Source: Pseudomonadales bacterium
Lineage (GTDB): Bacteria; Pseudomonadota; Gammaproteobacteria; Pseudomonadales; UBA7239
DNA length: 64,000 nt
Assembly (NCBI GenBank): GCA_028280345.1
Contig: JANQLY010000006.1
Coordinates: 1-64,000, forward strand
Direction: 5' to 3'
The translations under genes were made by a program, and so were the position numbers. The notes under the pieces were generated by a model that worked only from the letters and a program-made list of their open reading frames with translations, was not told the origin of the DNA and did no database searches. Positions 35,822 to 45,620 of the stretch are shown here, piece after piece (within the stretch, counting starts at the first letter, position 1; each line of letters opens with the position of its first letter).

Positions 35822-38224
35822 ATGAACACAATCCACCGCTGGAAACAGCGATCCGAGCAGGGGTTCGGCACCATGGGCAGAATGGTGGCCCGTCACCCAT
35901 GGCGCTGGCTACTCGGCGCCATTCTACTTACCTCTCTGCTCGCCGCCCAATTGGTTAACCTGCGCACCGATGCCTCTATCGAGGGTTTTCTTGATGCAGA
36001 ATCCCCGGCCATCATCAACTATGACAAATTCCGCAAGCAGTTTGGCCGAGATGAAATCTTCATGGTCACTATCGAAGTGGACGAGCTGTTTGATGCGGAT
36101 TTTATTGAAACGCTGCGCACCTTCCATGAAGAACTGGAAAATACGGTTCCCTATGTAGATACCGTCGACTCCCTGATTAATGCGCGCCACACTTACGGGC
36201 GCGATGATGAATTAATTATTGAGGAACTGCTTGAAGAAGAACTACCGGAAGATCCCGAAACCCTTGCCCGCATTAAAAACTACACCTATAACAGTCCAAA
36301 CTATCGCAACTACCTTATTTCAGAAGACCGCAAACTGATTGCCATCATTGTGAAGATTTTGCCGTTCCTGACCGAAGAACTCGAAGACGGCACAGTGATT
36401 CATACTAATATGGCGGATACCCAGATTGCCGAGTCCGATGCACAGATTCGCAAGGTCATTGCAAAATACGCCAGCGACAAATCATTTTCCAGTGAAATTC
36501 TGCTGTCCGGCTCACCTGCGGTAGGCAATGCACTCGGCCAGGCGGTAAAAACCGACTTCGCAGTATTCACGGTTATGGCACTGGTTATTATCGCTGTGGT
36601 TCTGGCGCTGGTATTTCGCCGCTTGTCCGGCGTTTTAATGCCACTGTTTGTGATGGTGCTTGGTCTCGTTGCCACGATCAGCACGATGGCAATGTTCGAT
36701 ACACCAATGCAAATGACTACATCGATGCTGCCATCGTTTCTATTGGCTGTCTGTGTTGGCTACTCCATTCACTTATTAAGTATCTTCTACCATCACTATG
36801 ATTCCGGTGCTGATAAAGGTGAAGCGCTCGGTGAAGCGCTTGAACACTCCGGTTTGGCTATCTTTTTTACCAGTATCACCACTGCAGCAGGTCTGGGATC
36901 GTTTTCCACTTCGGAACTATATCCGGTCGCTAACCTCGGCATTTATGGTGCCGTAGGCGCCTTGCTGGCATTTGTATTTACCACGTTTTTGCTGCCGAGC
37001 CTGATTATGATTTTCCCGCTCAAGCGCAAAGCGATAAAAACAGATCAACAGAACAACAAAAAACAAACTCCCCTCGATAAAATTATTATCTGGTGCGTTC
37101 ACATATCAACAACTCGCCCAAAGCTGATTGCCTTTGGTGGTATAGCGCTTTTCGTAGGCACCGTTGCCACTGCCATGCAACTTGACTTTACCCATGACTC
37201 TCTCAAATGGTTCCCGGAAGATCACCCGGTGCGTATTGCACACAGCAAAACCGAAGCGCGTATGGGTGGCACTCTGCCGATTGAAATCGTGATTGATAGC
37301 GGTGCTGCCGGTGCCGCCCTGGAGCCCGAACTACTGAACCAATTTGAAGGCTCCATTGACGAAATCAGCAGCTGGAAACAAGGCAATGTCTATGTTGCTA
37401 AAACTCTTAGCGTGCACGACATTATCAAGGAAACCCATCGGGCACTGAATAGCAATGACGAAACCTATTATGTAGTGCCGGATAATCGCGACCTGATTCG
37501 TCAGGAGCTGTTTATGGTAGAGATGGACGCTTCCGACGATCTGTTTTTACTGGTTGATCCCACCTACCAAACCCTGCGCGCAACCCTGTTTATTCCGTGG
37601 CTCGATGCTGTCGAGTACATGCACTTTATCAAGGATATCCGTGCACACTTTGACAGCAATTACGCACAGCAGGTCAGCGTTACCGGATTGACCGTTATCC
37701 TTGGCCAAACTTTCGCAGAGATGCTGTATTCCACCGGCGCCAGTTACGCCCTGGCCGCCGGCGTTATCAGCCTGATGATGATTGCATTAATGGGTGGCGT
37801 ACGTATCGGCCTGATCAGTATGCTTCCCAATCTGCTGCCAATCACCACCGTACTTGCCCTGATGAAATTGGCTGGCGCGCCACTCGATATGTTCACCCTG
37901 CTAATCGGATCTATTGCAATTGGCTTAACGGTCGATGATACCGTTCACTTTATGCACGGCTTTCGCCGCGAATACGCACGCCACGGAGACACACGTCAGG
38001 CCATTCACGACACACTTAACACCTCGGGCCGCGCCATGCTCGTGACAACCATTGTTTTATCATTGGGATTCCTGATTTACACACAATCTGTATTGAGCAA
38101 CCTGTTCAACTTTGGTGTGCTCACCGCCCTGTGCATTGTGTTTGCACTTATTGCAGACTTTTTGTTCGCTCCGGCACTGATGGTCTTATTAACTCGCAAG
38201 GAAAAGAATATTCTCAATAGCTAA
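35822..38224 (+). CDS. MMPL/RND-superfamily exporter
   Basis: Inner-membrane transporter of 800 residues built from two homologous MMPL halves. Each half has one helix (first WRWLLGAILLTSLLAAQLV), a large periplasmic loop, and a five-helix block. The blocks are recognisable from SMLPSFLLAVCVGYSIHLLS (first half) and SIAIGLTVDDTVHFMHGFRR (second half), the latter carrying the Asp pair expected for proton coupling. Proteins of this type export lipids or other hydrophobic compounds and are commonly encoded with LolA-like and DUF1302 proteins, which here lie at 10.3-12.6 kb. The substrate is unknown. No RND adaptor or TolC gene is adjacent. Confidence 0.9.
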   Translation: MNTIHRWKQRSEQGFGTMGRMVARHPWRWLLGAILLTSLLAAQLVNLRTDASIEGFLDAESPAIINYDKFRKQFGRDEIFMVTIEVDELFDADFIETLRTFHEELENTVPYVDTVDSLINARHTYGRDDELIIEELLEEELPEDPETLARIKNYTYNSPNYRNYLISEDRKLIAIIVKILPFLTEELEDGTVIHTNMADTQIAESDAQIRKVIAKYASDKSFSSEILLSGSPAVGNALGQAVKTDFAVFTVMALVIIAVVLALVFRRLSGVLMPLFVMVLGLVATISTMAMFDTPMQMTTSMLPSFLLAVCVGYSIHLLSIFYHHYDSGADKGEALGEALEHSGLAIFFTSITTAAGLGSFSTSELYPVANLGIYGAVGALLAFVFTTFLLPSLIMIFPLKRKAIKTDQQNNKKQTPLDKIIIWCVHISTTRPKLIAFGGIALFVGTVATAMQLDFTHDSLKWFPEDHPVRIAHSKTEARMGGTLPIEIVIDSGAAGAALEPELLNQFEGSIDEISSWKQGNVYVAKTLSVHDIIKETHRALNSNDETYYVVPDNRDLIRQELFMVEMDASDDLFLLVDPTYQTLRATLFIPWLDAVEYMHFIKDIRAHFDSNYAQQVSVTGLTVILGQTFAEMLYSTGASYALAAGVISLMMIALMGGVRIGLISMLPNLLPITTVLALMKLAGAPLDMFTLLIGSIAIGLTVDDTVHFMHGFRREYARHGDTRQAIHDTLNTSGRAMLVTTIVLSLGFLIYTQSVLSNLFNFGVLTALCIVFALIADFLFAPALMVLLTRKEKNILNS

Positions 38225-38424
38225 GCCAATACAGACTTGACTCCGATAGGGATTGGCGTATCATCAGGCCCCCTGTAAGTAAGCACAGTATTTATTAAAA
38301 TCTCTCGCAGTTTATCCGCAGTACCTTATTTCGTTTTTAGTAATCGTCCTACACTTCCAGCTTAACGGTCATTATCAGTATGACCATAAACAATACTCTT
38401 CCACACTTTACATAGGAATAAATT

Positions 38425-38634
38425 ATGTCAGAAACAAGCACCGGAACCGTTAAATGGTTTAATGAAGCAAAAGGCTTTGGGTTTATCCAGCAGGATTCAG
38501 GCCCTGATGTTTTCGCCCATCACAGCAATATTGCCGGCACTGGCTTCAAGACACTGCTTGAAGGTCAGAAAGTTGAATTTGTTGTTACTCAAGGTCAAAA
38601 AGGCCCCCAAGCAGAAAATATTGTTGTTGTTTAG
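38425..38634 (+). CDS. Cold-shock domain protein (CspA family)
   Basis: Single cold-shock domain of 69 residues with both RNA-binding motifs intact, RNP1 as KGFGFIQQ and RNP2 as DVFAHHSNI, starting [11 protein letters not shown]. It binds single-stranded nucleic acid and should act as an RNA chaperone. AGGA precedes ATG 38425. About 200 bases of non-coding DNA upstream could provide the long leader typical of csp genes. It is followed by a strong hairpin and then a DEAD-box helicase gene, a common cold-adaptation pairing. Confidence 0.95.
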   Translation: MSETSTGTVKWFNEAKGFGFIQQDSGPDVFAHHSNIAGTGFKTLLEGQKVEFVVTQGQKGPQAENIVVV

Positions 38635-38653
38635 CCTAAATCACTCTAAATAG

Positions 38654-38687
38654 CGAAACAGGCAAAGCTAAAGCTTTGCCTGTTTCG
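38654..38687 (+). terminator. Strong hairpin between csp and deaD
   Basis: A perfect 15-bp stem (left arm CGAAACAGGCAAAGC) with a TAAA loop lies 20 bases after the csp stop codon and ends 28 bases before the helicase ATG. There is no long T-run after it. It may be a partial terminator, a transcript-stabilising 3' structure for csp mRNA, or a structure that limits helicase expression at low temperature. Confidence 0.7.
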
Positions 38688-38714
38688 GCTTCTCACATAT
38701 CTACGATACCCGTC

Positions 38715-40589
38715 ATGCAAACTCCTGAAAATGCCGGTGCCATTAAATTCACTGACCTGCCATTAGGTGATAAAGTCCAGCAAGCAATTGCAGCCATTGG
38801 CTACGAAACTCCTTCACCCATTCAGGCTCAGGCCATTCCTCCTCTTCTGGAAGGACGCGATTTACTAGGCGTGGCACAAACTGGCACCGGCAAAACTGCT
38901 GCTTTTGCTCTGCCGATACTCACCACCCTGGATAGCAATGCAGAGGGCGTACAGGTACTTTGCCTGGCGCCAACCAGAGAGCTCGCAATTCAGGTCGCCG
39001 AAGCCTTTAAAAGCTACGCAAAACATATTCCGGATTTTCATGTGATCCCGATCTACGGTGGCGCCGACTACCGCAGTCAGCTTCGTCAGCTCAAACGCGG
39101 CGCGCAGGTGGTGGTTGGTACCCCAGGGCGGGTCATGGATCACATTCGCCGCGGCACCCTGAAACTCGATACACTCAGAACCCTGATCCTTGATGAAGCT
39201 GACGAAATGCTGCGCATGGGATTTATTGATGATGTCGAATGGATCCTCAAGGAAATCCCCTCAAAACATCAAACCGCACTGTTTTCTGCCACAATGCCGG
39301 CTCCGATCAGAAAAATCACACGCAACTATTTGAACGACCCCGCCGAAGTTACCATCAAGGTAAAAACCACCACGGCTCCCGGTATCCGTCAGCGTTTTCT
39401 CCAACTCACCAACAAGCAAAAGCTCGATACTTTAACTCGCATTCTTGATGTAGAAGACTTTGACGGCATAATTATTTTTGTCCGCACACGTAATGCCACC
39501 CTTGAAGTGAGCGAACGATTACAGGCACGTGGCTATGCGGTTGCAGCTTTGAATGGCGACATTGCCCAACATCAACGCGAAAAAACTGTTGCACGGCTAA
39601 AAAAAGGCCAGATCGATATTATCGTCGCCACCGACGTAGCCGCACGCGGTCTTGATGTGGAGCGTATCAGCCATGTGATTAACTACGATATTCCCTATGA
39701 TACCGAATCTTATGTACATCGCATTGGCCGCACCGGTCGTGCGGGCCGCAAAGGCGATGCCATATTGTTCGTGAATGGCCGCGAAAAGCGCATGCTACAG
39801 GATATTGAGAAAACCACTCGACAAGAGATTGAACGTTTTCGTTTTCCTCCCATTGAGGAATTAAATGAACGCAAAACCGCGCAGCTATTTGAACGGATTG
39901 ATAACGAGCTGGGAAAAGATTTATCTGAGTATAATGCCCTTATAGACCAGTACATTGAGCACAACCCGGTTGACCCTGCAATGCTCGCCGCAGCTCTGGC
40001 AAGCATGGATGCCGGCAGCCAGCCTTTTTATCTGAAGCAAAGAAAACAGCCTGATTCCAGCACCGAAAGTAGCAGGAAAAGCGAAAGACATTCCAGGGAG
40101 AAGACACAAGATAGCCGCAAGCTGCGCGAAGATGATGAGTTCAGGGCCGACTTTTTTTATGATACCTATCGCCTTGAAGTCGGCGAAGAACACGGTGTAA
40201 AAAAAGGCGATATTGTTGGCGCCATTGCCAATGAAGCCGACATCGAATCAAAATATATGGGGCATATCGCGATCTACGGTACCTTCAGCACCATTGATCT
40301 ACCTGAAGGCATGCCAAAAGAGATTTTTCAACTACTTAAAAAAGTCCGGGTTCGGGGTCAACAACTCAATATCAGCAAAGCGAAAAAATCTCACAAGAAA
40401 ACAGTCAAAAGCTCCAATAAAAAGGCAGTCGGCGCCAACGCCCAGACCCGCAAGCAATCCCGCGAAAAAAGTCAGCGCCAGCAAAGGGCAAACTCAAAAA
40501 AGAACACTGGAAGGCAGAAAGTTTCAAAAACTACTAAAGGCCCAGCGCCCGGAAAGAAGCCGCGCAAAAGAAAACCTAAAAAAGATTAA
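38715..40589 (+). CDS. deaD: DEAD-box RNA helicase DeaD/CsdA-like
   Basis: ATP-dependent RNA helicase of about 624 residues. It has the Q motif (SPIQAQAIPPLLEGRDLLG), Walker A as AQTGTGKTAAFALP, DEAD as LILDEADEMLRMGF, SAT as FSATMPAP, and HRIGRTGRAGRKGDA. After the RecA lobes comes a DbpA-type RNA-binding domain (about residues 480-560, with GVKKGDIVGAIANEA and IAIYGTFSTIDLPEG). A highly basic Lys/Arg-rich tail of about 60 residues follows. This is the CsdA/DeaD layout, used in cold adaptation and ribosome assembly. ATG 38715 is preferred; an upstream in-frame TTG at 38676 lies inside the hairpin. Confidence 0.93.
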   Translation: MQTPENAGAIKFTDLPLGDKVQQAIAAIGYETPSPIQAQAIPPLLEGRDLLGVAQTGTGKTAAFALPILTTLDSNAEGVQVLCLAPTRELAIQVAEAFKSYAKHIPDFHVIPIYGGADYRSQLRQLKRGAQVVVGTPGRVMDHIRRGTLKLDTLRTLILDEADEMLRMGFIDDVEWILKEIPSKHQTALFSATMPAPIRKITRNYLNDPAEVTIKVKTTTAPGIRQRFLQLTNKQKLDTLTRILDVEDFDGIIIFVRTRNATLEVSERLQARGYAVAALNGDIAQHQREKTVARLKKGQIDIIVATDVAARGLDVERISHVINYDIPYDTESYVHRIGRTGRAGRKGDAILFVNGREKRMLQDIEKTTRQEIERFRFPPIEELNERKTAQLFERIDNELGKDLSEYNALIDQYIEHNPVDPAMLAAALASMDAGSQPFYLKQRKQPDSSTESSRKSERHSREKTQDSRKLREDDEFRADFFYDTYRLEVGEEHGVKKGDIVGAIANEADIESKYMGHIAIYGTFSTIDLPEGMPKEIFQLLKKVRVRGQQLNISKAKKSHKKTVKSSNKKAVGANAQTRKQSREKSQRQQRANSKKNTGRQKVSKTTKGPAPGKKPRKRKPKKD

Positions 40590-40601
40590 CCCTGTCGAAT
40601 G

Positions 40602-43600
40602 CTAAAACAGCTTAATCTCCCGGGTATTCACCCCGAGCCATTTGGCACCACCTGATTTACTACCATTTTCCAGTTCGATAATGGCCACATTGCCCGAGCC
40701 ATCCTGCATCACCACATCAACATCATTATCCGCATCGGCATCTATCACACCTTTAACTTCATAATTGAAATTGCCAAGCCAACGACCCGTTACCTTGGCG
40801 GCACTTTCGATTTCTACTACTTGCACTGAACCGGTACCACTGTTCTGTTGCACCAGATCTATATCGCCATCCGCATCAATATCACCCAGTGCCAGCACTT
40901 CTGTACCACTCCAGACACCTATCCAGCGCCCGAGCACCTTGCTGCCATTTTCCATCTCAACAACCATGACATCACCGCCATTGGCCATAAAGATATCAGC
41001 ATCGCCATCGTTATCCGCATCACCGGCACCCACAATGCTACGACCGGACCACTGCCCGATCCAGCGTGCAGCAACCTTATCGCCGTTTTCAATTTCGATC
41101 ACCATTACGTTGCCATTACTATCACCACTGACAATATCCTCATCACCGTCGTTATCGACATCCGCCAGCGCCTGAATGCTATAACCCGTCCAGCTACCAA
41201 GCCAGCGTTGCTGCTGCCGTTCACCACCTTCCAATAACCATGTAATAATCGCCCCACTGCCATCCTCAAACACATAATCACTATCGTTATCCGTATCGAG
41301 ATGACCACTAAACGTAAAACTATAGCCCGTATTAACAGCCATGCTATCAATCGCATGCAATACGCCATTGTCAGTATTTACAGTTTGGTAACCGACATGG
41401 TCATTATTATCATAGTGAAAAATTAAATCGTTCTGGCCATTAGCATCTACATCGCCATAGGCACGCAACTCACCATTAATGGCATTCACATTACTCCAAC
41501 TACTGACTCTGGCCACATCTTCAATATACCAAATGGTTATGTCACCATTCGCCGCCTGAAATACCAGGTCACCATCCAGATCCGCATCTACATCGCTACT
41601 GTTGCGATCCAATACCGGCAAAGTATTATCCAGAGGGAATGGGTCATCAATATCCGCAATACCATCATTGTCATCGTCTGTATCGGCGTTATCGCCTATA
41701 CCATCACCGTCGGCATCCGCTGTTTCGCTATTATCCGTGGGAAACGCATCAACATCATCATTGACACCATCGCTGTCGGTATCTGCCATTGTCGGATCAG
41801 TATCAAGCTGCCACTCTTGCAAATCTGTCAGATTATCCAAATCATTATCGGTCGCAGCATTGGCGGCATCTTTGCTATCAAGGCCATAGGAAATTTCCCA
41901 ATCATCAGGCATCTGATCGTTGTCATCATCGCTATCGAAATCATCGCCCCATAAATCACCGTCGGTATCAAGGGTTTCACTTGCATCTATTGGAAACGCA
42001 TCTGCGCCATCCAAAGCACCATCTCCATCACTATCGGCAATCAATGGACTAGCTTGCTGCAAAAATTCATCCAGATTGCTCAGACCATCACTATCTGCAT
42101 CGCTAGCGGCATCAGACGGATCTGTATTATCAAAACCATAGGCATCTTCCCAACGATCATGCATGCCATCGCTATCCGCATCCATATGCAATTCATATAG
42201 ACGCACACCTTCATTTTCGCTGGTGACAGATATTGTTATATTGCCATTTGCCAGTCGACCCAGCATTGATACTTCATAGCCCGCATGCTGAAAGTCCACT
42301 GTTCCGCGGAAACTATAAAGCAGCGAACCATCCTGACCAGAGTAAACCCGCGCATGCCCGGTCTCTGTACCCGGCAAGCTGGCTTCTGAAGAACCAATAA
42401 TAAAATCATCATAGCCGTCATAATCCACGTCCCCCGCACTACTCACCGAGAAACCTGCACGATCATTCGAGTATTCACCTTCAATATAATACAGTCTTGT
42501 GCCATCAGCACCGGAAAACACACTCACACTACCGGCACGGTTCGCAACATCATCGTCTTCATAAGCACCCACAATGACATCCGGATAACCATCGTTGTTA
42601 ACATCACCGGCTGCATTGACTGCATAACCAAAACGCTCACCCTCGGTATCACCATAAAAGGTATAGAGGTCACTGCCATCAACACCGGATAGAATCGTTG
42701 CACTCCCGGTATTATTGACCCCTTCTGTCAGGTTATCGTCATAGCTGGCACCTACAAGCAACTCGCTAACACCATCACCATCAATATCACCAATATCATC
42801 CAGCGACACACCAAAATTATTTCCACGATAAATGGTATAAAGCGTGGAGCCATCAATACCACTGTAGGTTCGAATATAACGGCCAGGCGCACCCGCTGCA
42901 AAATCATCATAGCCATCATTATTAATATCACCCATACCTGAAACGGCACTACCCAGTTCGTGATTATCATTATCGCCATTAAAACCATACAGCGTAGAAC
43001 CATCCTTGCCGGAGAAAACATAAATACGCCCGGCATCATCATCAACCCAATAGCGGTGAAAGGGAGCACCGACGATAAAATCCGGGTAGCCATCGTTATT
43101 GACATCACCCGCCGCACTCACCGAGCGACCAAAGTAGTCACCGCTATCTTCGCCGGTATAGTTATAGATCAGACTGCCATCAACACCGGAAAACACTCTG
43201 ACCAAACCTGCATTATTACCGTTGTTATCATTAATCGGATCACCAATCACAATATCGTCATAGCCGTCGCGATCAACATCACCAATCACATCGACACTTT
43301 GCCCAAATCGATCACTACTTTGGACACCAAATAATTCGTAGAGAGCAAGATCCGGTTGACCATTATCAAACGGTGCTGCATCTACCACATCGGCAACACT
43401 GTCATTATCATCGTCACTATCACAGACATCGCCGAAAAGATCCGCATCGTTATCAGCCTGGTCCACATTACTTATCAAGCGGCAGTTATCCGTACTATTG
43501 GCAACTGTGTCACTATCTGTATCAATCGTTAATACCGCTGTATTTGTCTGCCCTTCGCTGCTTCTGCCCCAGCACTTCACCCCTTTATCATCCAATACAC

Positions 43601-44456
43601 AGTGATGCTGATAACCTGTCGACAGGGTCACCGGATTTACAAGCGCTGGCGGCGCATTTTGCCCGGCACCGTTTGCCCCCCAACAAGTTACGTAATAAGA
43701 CGTGCTGCCCTGACGCAGCGCACAACTGGTGTTCTGCCCCATGCTGACGGCAACCGCATTACCGGTTTGTGGCGGGTTAGACTGATTAGTCCCATTTTTG
43801 CCCCAGCAAATAACGGTACCGCCATCGTGGATGGCACAGGTATTCGCCTCACCGGTAGCAACAAAGGTGGGATTCGTTAATGCAGGGATAGTTGTTTGAC
43901 CATGACTGTTTGATCCCCAGCAAACAACACCGGTGCTATCAAGTGCACAACTATGATAACCACCCGCAGCTACCTGGGACGGGCTGGATAACGCAGGTAC
44001 CGTAGTTTGACCATTACTGTTATTACCCCAACAACTCACACCACTGCCGTGCAAGGCACAACTGTGGTTATTAAACGCACTAATTTCACTAACATTGGAC
44101 ATGCCGGGTACGGAGGTCTGTCCGGAGCTATTATCACCCCAACAGGTAACACCGTTTTCATCGAGTGCGCAGACATGGCTGTTGCCCACCGCAAGCTGTG
44201 TCACATCGCCGAGTACCGGAGGCGAAGCCTGCCCTGAACCGGTTGAACCCCAACACTGAATACCGTTATCACCCTTGCCACAACTGGTGTGCCAGCCGGC
44301 GCTAGCCAGGTAGTCGGGGATGGCGGGGTCAAACCCATTGGCTATTTCCCAGTCATCGTCCAGGGTATCCAGATCGCTATCAGCAGCCAGGCTATTCAAG
44401 GGCATCAGTGTTGTTATTACGATCAGTAAAAGAAAACCGATATTCAGGCATCTCAT
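40602..44456 (-). CDS. Large secreted multi-propeller calcium-binding-type protein
   Basis: Exported protein of 1284 residues with signal peptide (IGFLLLIVITTLMPLNSLAA). Domains by eye: a short TSP3-like piece; seven RCC1-like repeats (about 50-310), each with a C-W-G core such as SCWGNNSNGQTTVPA; a TSP3 linker (DNDADLFGDVCDSDDDNDS); six FG-GAP/integrin-alpha repeats of the GDVNNDGYPDFIVGAP kind plus a degenerate seventh (about 375-770); a long Asp-rich TSP3 block (about 780-960); and seven VCBS-like repeats such as ADVDNDGDEDIVSGDSNG to the C-terminus. Three seven-unit sets imply three beta-propellers. AGGAG precedes ATG 44456. It is probably surface-bound or released; partner and ligand are unknown. 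Confidence 0.85.
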   Translation of the reverse strand: MRCLNIGFLLLIVITTLMPLNSLAADSDLDTLDDDWEIANGFDPAIPDYLASAGWHTSCGKGDNGIQCWGSTGSGQASPPVLGDVTQLAVGNSHVCALDENGVTCWGDNSSGQTSVPGMSNVSEISAFNNHSCALHGSGVSCWGNNSNGQTTVPALSSPSQVAAGGYHSCALDSTGVVCWGSNSHGQTTIPALTNPTFVATGEANTCAIHDGGTVICWGKNGTNQSNPPQTGNAVAVSMGQNTSCALRQGSTSYYVTCWGANGAGQNAPPALVNPVTLSTGYQHHCVLDDKGVKCWGRSSEGQTNTAVLTIDTDSDTVANSTDNCRLISNVDQADNDADLFGDVCDSDDDNDSVADVVDAAPFDNGQPDLALYELFGVQSSDRFGQSVDVIGDVDRDGYDDIVIGDPINDNNGNNAGLVRVFSGVDGSLIYNYTGEDSGDYFGRSVSAAGDVNNDGYPDFIVGAPFHRYWVDDDAGRIYVFSGKDGSTLYGFNGDNDNHELGSAVSGMGDINNDGYDDFAAGAPGRYIRTYSGIDGSTLYTIYRGNNFGVSLDDIGDIDGDGVSELLVGASYDDNLTEGVNNTGSATILSGVDGSDLYTFYGDTEGERFGYAVNAAGDVNNDGYPDVIVGAYEDDDVANRAGSVSVFSGADGTRLYYIEGEYSNDRAGFSVSSAGDVDYDGYDDFIIGSSEASLPGTETGHARVYSGQDGSLLYSFRGTVDFQHAGYEVSMLGRLANGNITISVTSENEGVRLYELHMDADSDGMHDRWEDAYGFDNTDPSDAASDADSDGLSNLDEFLQQASPLIADSDGDGALDGADAFPIDASETLDTDGDLWGDDFDSDDDNDQMPDDWEISYGLDSKDAANAATDNDLDNLTDLQEWQLDTDPTMADTDSDGVNDDVDAFPTDNSETADADGDGIGDNADTDDDNDGIADIDDPFPLDNTLPVLDRNSSDVDADLDGDLVFQAANGDITIWYIEDVARVSSWSNVNAINGELRAYGDVDANGQNDLIFHYDNNDHVGYQTVNTDNGVLHAIDSMAVNTGYSFTFSGHLDTDNDSDYVFEDGSGAIITWLLEGGERQQQRWLGSWTGYSIQALADVDNDGDEDIVSGDSNGNVMVIEIENGDKVAARWIGQWSGRSIVGAGDADNDGDADIFMANGGDVMVVEMENGSKVLGRWIGVWSGTEVLALGDIDADGDIDLVQQNSGTGSVQVVEIESAAKVTGRWLGNFNYEVKGVIDADADNDVDVVMQDGSGNVAIIELENGSKSGGAKWLGVNTREIKLF

Positions 44457-44623
44457 GGCCTTTTCTCCTTTTATTATCAATTACTTACAGCTTTATATTG
44501 ATTGAAAAATTTAGCTTTGTAATTCTGTAAACAACCAGCGCCGGAAATAGTAACATTTTAAGCACATCCAATGAACCCACACTGTTAGAACGTTTATTAA
44601 TATCTGGTGAGTACTCTTTCCGC

Positions 44624-45430
44624 CTAAAGACGGCGATTAATATGGTAACGATCCTCACCGCGCACCATCACCGTCGGTGGCTGTGCCGGATCCCAGATCG
44701 TTGGCTCCCAGGGTGTCATTGGAATGCGCACTTTTTGGTCCGGCGGGCTGTAGCGCAACCCCATGGCATAACGCTGCTGCTTCGACGGATTATCGGAGCC
44801 ATGCCAAAGATTGCCATTAAAAATAATGAACTCACCATCCTTGATCTGCGGACGAACAAAGTCGGCATTGGGCCACCACTGTCTGGCTATCTCCAACGCG
44901 CGCTCGTCCTCCATCATTGAAAAAATCGTTTCCTCCCCGGTACAGAGATAATCTTCCGGGCGTTTCGGAAAACGGTGTGAGCCTGGCATAATCTTGAGTG
45001 CATTTTCCGGTGTGGTATTAGCCGCACCCATCCAGACACTCACCCCCTGCAAATGGTGAAATTCATTATCAGTATGCCAATGCAATCGCCCACCCGGAGG
45101 TTGAAAGAAACAGATAGTAGCCCAAAGCATGACATCATCACCGAGCAGGCTTGCAATACGTTCTACAATCTCCGGGCGTTTTCCCACTTCAAGCAATTGC
45201 GGTGAAAGCGCATGCAAACTTTGAAACCACGGAGAATCCTGATAGTAACTACCACCATCAGCATAAAATGTTGCGAGGGTTTCCCTCTCCGGGTAAAAGA
45301 AGCCGCGGGTTTGATCATAGGCTTGCTGTAATAATGGCGCTAGCGCATGAGCCTCTTCAGCTGACAACAGGGAATAAGGGCCTACCCAACCATCAATATC
45401 AAAGCGCTGTTGTTCTTCCTCTGTCAGCAT
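44624..45430 (-). CDS. Phytanoyl-CoA dioxygenase (PhyH) family protein
   Basis: Fe(II)/2-oxoglutarate-dependent oxygenase of about 268 residues. The metal-binding facial triad is visible: HxD in LHWHTDNEFHH and the distal His in NGNLWHGSDNPS. The 2-oxoglutarate-binding Arg falls in YAMGLRYSP. Members hydroxylate lipid-like or small-molecule substrates; bacterial specificities vary widely. I start at ATG 45430 (MLTEEEQQRFDIDGW), typical of the family; the frame extends to 45484 without support. The gene is isolated between the multi-propeller protein and a divergent TSP3 protein gene. Confidence 0.87.
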   Translation of the reverse strand: MLTEEEQQRFDIDGWVGPYSLLSAEEAHALAPLLQQAYDQTRGFFYPERETLATFYADGGSYYQDSPWFQSLHALSPQLLEVGKRPEIVERIASLLGDDVMLWATICFFQPPGGRLHWHTDNEFHHLQGVSVWMGAANTTPENALKIMPGSHRFPKRPEDYLCTGEETIFSMMEDERALEIARQWWPNADFVRPQIKDGEFIIFNGNLWHGSDNPSKQQRYAMGLRYSPPDQKVRIPMTPWEPTIWDPAQPPTVMVRGEDRYHINRRL

Positions 45431-45620
45431 AAAAGATTTATCGCAAATAAATAAAGATACTATAGTAAAACAGAGTCCATCCAAGACTTAAATAAGAATA
45501 TTGTACCTTCCATGACTATTAATAGATTTAGTCTTTTTAGTCCTGTTATTCATGATAAGCTTCTGCCACAAGAAGCATGTTTAAGCAAAAAGGATATTTT
45601 AAGGAGAGCACATTATTCGC

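Noticed and set aside
40602..44456. Regularly spaced similar DNA segments resembling a repeat array
   Set aside because: They are codons of protein repeats (RCC1-like, FG-GAP, TSP3, VCBS) in one long open frame, with variable spacing and no conserved direct repeat; not CRISPR.
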